Source: Gaetbulibacter_A aestuarii (lineage in GTDB: Bacteria > Bacteroidota > Bacteroidia > Flavobacteriales > Flavobacteriaceae). Taken from it: a stretch of DNA of 64,000 bases. Both the position numbers and the translations under genes were made by a program. Numbering within the stretch: position 1 is the first letter of the stretch; each line of letters starts with the position of its first letter. Positions 61,770 through 64,000 of the stretch are shown one piece after another. Location: the NCBI RefSeq assembly GCF_039537665.1, contig NZ_BAABAY010000002.1, forward strand, positions 186,001 through 250,000, read 5' to 3'. The notes beneath the pieces are model-generated. The model made no database searches. It saw nothing but the letters and a program-made list of their open reading frames with translations, and was not told the origin of the DNA.

Positions 61770-62957
61770 ATGGCAAAGGCAACTTTCGATCGTTCAAAAC
61801 CACACCTTAATATAGGTACTATTGGACACGTAGATCACGGTAAAACAACTTTAACTGCTGCTATTACTAAAGTATTAGCTGATGCAGGTTTATCAGAAGC
61901 GAGATCATTTGATCAAATTGATAACGCACCAGAAGAAAAAGAAAGAGGTATTACAATTAATACGTCTCACGTAGAATATTCAACTGCAAAACGTCACTAC
62001 GCACACGTTGACTGTCCAGGTCACGCGGATTACGTTAAGAACATGGTAACTGGTGCTGCTCAAATGGACGGTGCTATTCTAGTAGTAGCTGCAACTGACG
62101 GGCCAATGCCACAAACTCGTGAGCACATCCTTTTAGGACGTCAGGTAGGTATTCCTCGTATCGTTGTATTCATGAACAAAGTGGATATGGTTGATGACGA
62201 AGAGTTATTAGAACTAGTTGAAATGGAAATCAGAGACTTATTATCATTCTACGAATATGATGGTGATAACGGTCCTGTAATTGCAGGTTCTGCTTTAGGT
62301 GCACTTAACGGTGAGCAAAAGTGGGTTGATACTGTAATGGAATTAATGGAAGCTTGTGACTCTTGGATTGAAGAGCCAGTTCGTGATATGGACAAGCCTT
62401 TCTTGATGCCTATCGAAGATGTATTCTCTATTACTGGTCGTGGTACTGTAGCAACTGGTCGTATCGAAACTGGTGTTGCTAAAACTGGTGATCCTGTAGA
62501 AATCATCGGTATGGGTGCTGAGAAATTAACATCTACTATTACTGGTATTGAAATGTTCCGTCAAATCCTTGACAGAGGTGAAGCTGGTGATAACGCTGGT
62601 ATCTTATTAAGAGGTATCGAGAAAAACCAAATCTCTAGAGGTATGGTAATCACTAAGCCAGGTTCTGTAACACCTCACGCTAAATTTAAAGCAGAGGTTT
62701 ATATCTTGAAAAAAGAAGAAGGTGGTCGTCACACACCATTCCACAATAACTATCGTCCTCAGTTCTACGTACGTACAACTGACGTAACAGGAAACATTTC
62801 GCTTCCTGATGGCGTAGAAATGGTTATGCCTGGAGATAACTTAACTATCACTGTTGAATTAATTCAACCAATTGCAATGAACGTAGGTTTACGTTTCGCA
62901 ATCCGTGAAGGTGGTAGAACTGTTGGAGCTGGTCAGGTAACTGAGATTTTAGACTAA
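61770..62957 (+). CDS. tuf: Elongation factor Tu
   Basis: A 395-residue GTPase delivering aminoacyl-tRNA. GHVDHGKTT (P-loop), ERGITINTSHVEY (switch I), DCPGHADY (G3), NKVDM (G4), SALGAL (G5), then EF-Tu domains 2 and 3 ending RTVGAGQVTEIL. The gene uses visibly more common codons than its neighbours. It follows four tRNA genes and precedes tRNA-Trp, secE and nusG, an arrangement I recall as usual in Bacteroidota. Confidence 0.98.
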   Translation: MAKATFDRSKPHLNIGTIGHVDHGKTTLTAAITKVLADAGLSEARSFDQIDNAPEEKERGITINTSHVEYSTAKRHYAHVDCPGHADYVKNMVTGAAQMDGAILVVAATDGPMPQTREHILLGRQVGIPRIVVFMNKVDMVDDEELLELVEMEIRDLLSFYEYDGDNGPVIAGSALGALNGEQKWVDTVMELMEACDSWIEEPVRDMDKPFLMPIEDVFSITGRGTVATGRIETGVAKTGDPVEIIGMGAEKLTSTITGIEMFRQILDRGEAGDNAGILLRGIEKNQISRGMVITKPGSVTPHAKFKAEVYILKKEEGGRHTPFHNNYRPQFYVRTTDVTGNISLPDGVEMVMPGDNLTITVELIQPIAMNVGLRFAIREGGRTVGAGQVTEILD

Positions 62958-62979
62958 ACAGTTAAACATTATATAGGTT

Positions 62980-63004
62980 AAGGTATTCCGAAACGGAATA
63001 CCTT
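62980..63004 (+). other. Perfect hairpin between tuf and tRNA-Trp
   Basis: AAGGTATTCCG and CGGAATACCTT form an 11-bp perfect stem with a 3-nt loop and no T-run after it. It looks like a processing or mRNA 3'-end stabilising structure, not a full terminator. Confidence 0.65.
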
Positions 63005-63015
63005 GACTTGTATTT

Positions 63016-63088
63016 ACGGGTTTAGCTCAGTTGGTAGAGCACTGGTCTCCAAAACCAGGTGTCGGGAGTTCGAGTCTCTCAACCCGTG
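63016..63088 (+). tRNA. trnW: tRNA-Trp (anticodon CCA)
   Basis: Acceptor ACGGGTT/AACCCGT, D arm GCTCAGTTGGTAGAGC, anticodon loop CTCCAAA, T arm GGGAGTTCGAGTCTCTC. CCA not encoded. Confidence 0.97.
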
Positions 63089-63254
63089 CGACGTTGGGGA
63101 TGGTGAGCACAAGATTCAAAACATTGGCGATAATCTCCCAAACCAAACGAAAGATAATCAAGATGCCCTATAATTATAGAAGCGTCTTTTAAAATTTATA
63201 AACCTTTCAATTCTTAAACGTTTTGAAAGTTAGTTGATACTAAAACGACATAAA

Positions 63255-63452
63255 ATGGCTGGAGTAGTAAATTACGTAAAGGAATCATTTGGCGAACTAA
63301 AAAATAATGTAACATGGCCTACCTGGCCCGAGGCTCAGAACTTAACAGTTCTTGTAGCAGTGTTTTCTATTATTTTCTCGTTACTCATTTGGGGTATAGA
63401 TTCTGTGTTTAGCGAAGTTATTGCCTTTTATTTTAAATGGATTAACGGTTAA
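63255..63452 (+). CDS. secE: Protein translocase subunit SecE
   Basis: A 65-residue protein, one transmembrane helix at about 31-55 (VLVAVFSIIFSLLIWGIDSVF), preceded by the amphipathic NYVKESFGELKNNVTWPTW block typical of SecE. Part of the SecYEG channel. Start at ATG 63255; an upstream in-frame TTG (63234) would add seven residues without family support. nusG follows after 11 nt. Confidence 0.94.
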   Translation: MAGVVNYVKESFGELKNNVTWPTWPEAQNLTVLVAVFSIIFSLLIWGIDSVFSEVIAFYFKWING

Positions 63453-63463
63453 AACGAAGATTT

Positions 63464-64000
63464 ATGTCTGAAGTAAGTGAAAAGAAATGGTATGTTGTTA
63501 GAGCGGTAAGCGGTCAGGAAAATAAGATTAAGACTTATATCGAGAACGAAATTGCGCGTTTAGGTCTTCAAGATTATGTTGATCAGGTTTTAGTTCCAAC
63601 AGAAAAAGTGGTTCAAATACGTAACGGGAAAAAAATAAATAAAGAAAAAGTTTATTTTCCCGGTTACATCATGATCCAGGCCAATTTAACAGGGGAAGTT
63701 CCTCATATTATCAGATCGGTTACGAATGTAATTGGTTTTTTAGGTGAAACAAAAGGTGGTGATCCTGTGCCATTAAGACAATCTGAAGTTAACAGAATGT
63801 TAGGTAAAGTTGATGAGTTAGCTGTAGATGAAAGTGTTAATGTAGCTATTCCTTTTACAAAAGGAGAAACTGTGAAAGTTATCGATGGACCATTCAATGG
63901 ATTTGATGGAACTATTGAAAAAATAAATGAAGAAAAGCGGAAGCTGGAAGTAATGGTGAAGATTTTTGGAAGAAAAACACCATTAGAACTCAGTTATATG
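63464..64000 (+). CDS. nusG: Transcription antitermination protein NusG (3' end outside window)
   Basis: First 179 residues of NusG: EKKWYVVRAVSGQENKIKTYIENE, VYFPGYIMIQANLTGEVPHIIRSV (NGN domain), then the KOW domain with FTKGETVKVIDGPFNGFDGTIEKI and the end VKIFGRKTPLELSYM. Links RNA polymerase with ribosome or Rho. Only a few C-terminal residues are outside the window. 11 nt after secE. Confidence 0.96.
   Translation, partial: MSEVSEKKWYVVRAVSGQENKIKTYIENEIARLGLQDYVDQVLVPTEKVVQIRNGKKINKEKVYFPGYIMIQANLTGEVPHIIRSVTNVIGFLGETKGGDPVPLRQSEVNRMLGKVDELAVDESVNVAIPFTKGETVKVIDGPFNGFDGTIEKINEEKRKLEVMVKIFGRKTPLELSYM

Overview
The window is chromosomal DNA from a marine-type member of the Flavobacteriaceae (Bacteroidota). 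Evidence: AT-rich coding sequence; promoters of the TAnnTTTG (-7) type; almost no Shine-Dalgarno sequences except before rpsU; many lipoproteins with a short N-terminal helix and Cys; a tmRNA tag GENNYALAA; and Bacteroidota families such as DUF4369/TlpA, DUF6090, DUF2851, DUF1343 and SHOCT. No prophage, insertion sequence, CRISPR array or recognised defence system was seen.

Layout. (1) 1-1324: trpE, cut by the window edge, preceded by a complete trp attenuator (promoter, 15-residue Trp-Trp-Trp leader peptide, antiterminator, terminator). (2) 1.4-4.9 kb: envelope thiol and sulfur genes (thioredoxin lipoprotein, redoxin, cytosolic and lipoprotein rhodaneses) and two unknown proteins. (3) 4.9-13.2 kb: PD40 protein, DUF819 permease, copper ATPase with methyltransferase, a haem-c/cupin/TlpA operon, and a Met-rich lipoprotein with a SHOCT protein. 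(4) 13.2-21.3 kb, all minus strand: GH43-like enzyme, 2OG-Fe oxygenase, AT3 acyltransferase, M19 dipeptidase, DUF418, SGNH hydrolase, DUF6090, second DUF418. (5) 21.3-22.4 kb: REP-like doublet repeats, tmRNA and a GC-rich repeat. (6) 22.5-29.2 kb: metabolism, kdsA, typA. (7) 29.3-38.1 kb: surface-polysaccharide locus with two flippases, FdtA/FdtB-type dTDP-3-amino-sugar genes, four glycosyltransferases and a methyltransferase, visibly more AT-rich than its flanks. (8) 38.1-59.6 kb: ftsE, a TPR/outer-membrane-barrel pair, amidohydrolase, NamZ-like DUF1343, FtsX-like permease, cystathionine beta-synthase-like enzyme, K+ channel, AGCS symporter, acyl-CoA dehydrogenase. (9) 59.6-64 kb: translation block rpsU-xer-hpf, four tRNAs, tuf, tRNA-Trp, secE, nusG (cut by the window end).

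No radically new system is obvious. The best leads are regulatory or structural: the trp attenuator, the exceptional Shine-Dalgarno of rpsU, the 70-bp REP-like doublets with compensatory stems, a GC-rich repeat inside the probable tmRNA precursor leader, the plug-less barrel next to a 1014-residue TPR protein, the Met-rich lipoprotein/SHOCT pair, and the acyl-transfer cluster of two DUF418 proteins, AT3 and SGNH.
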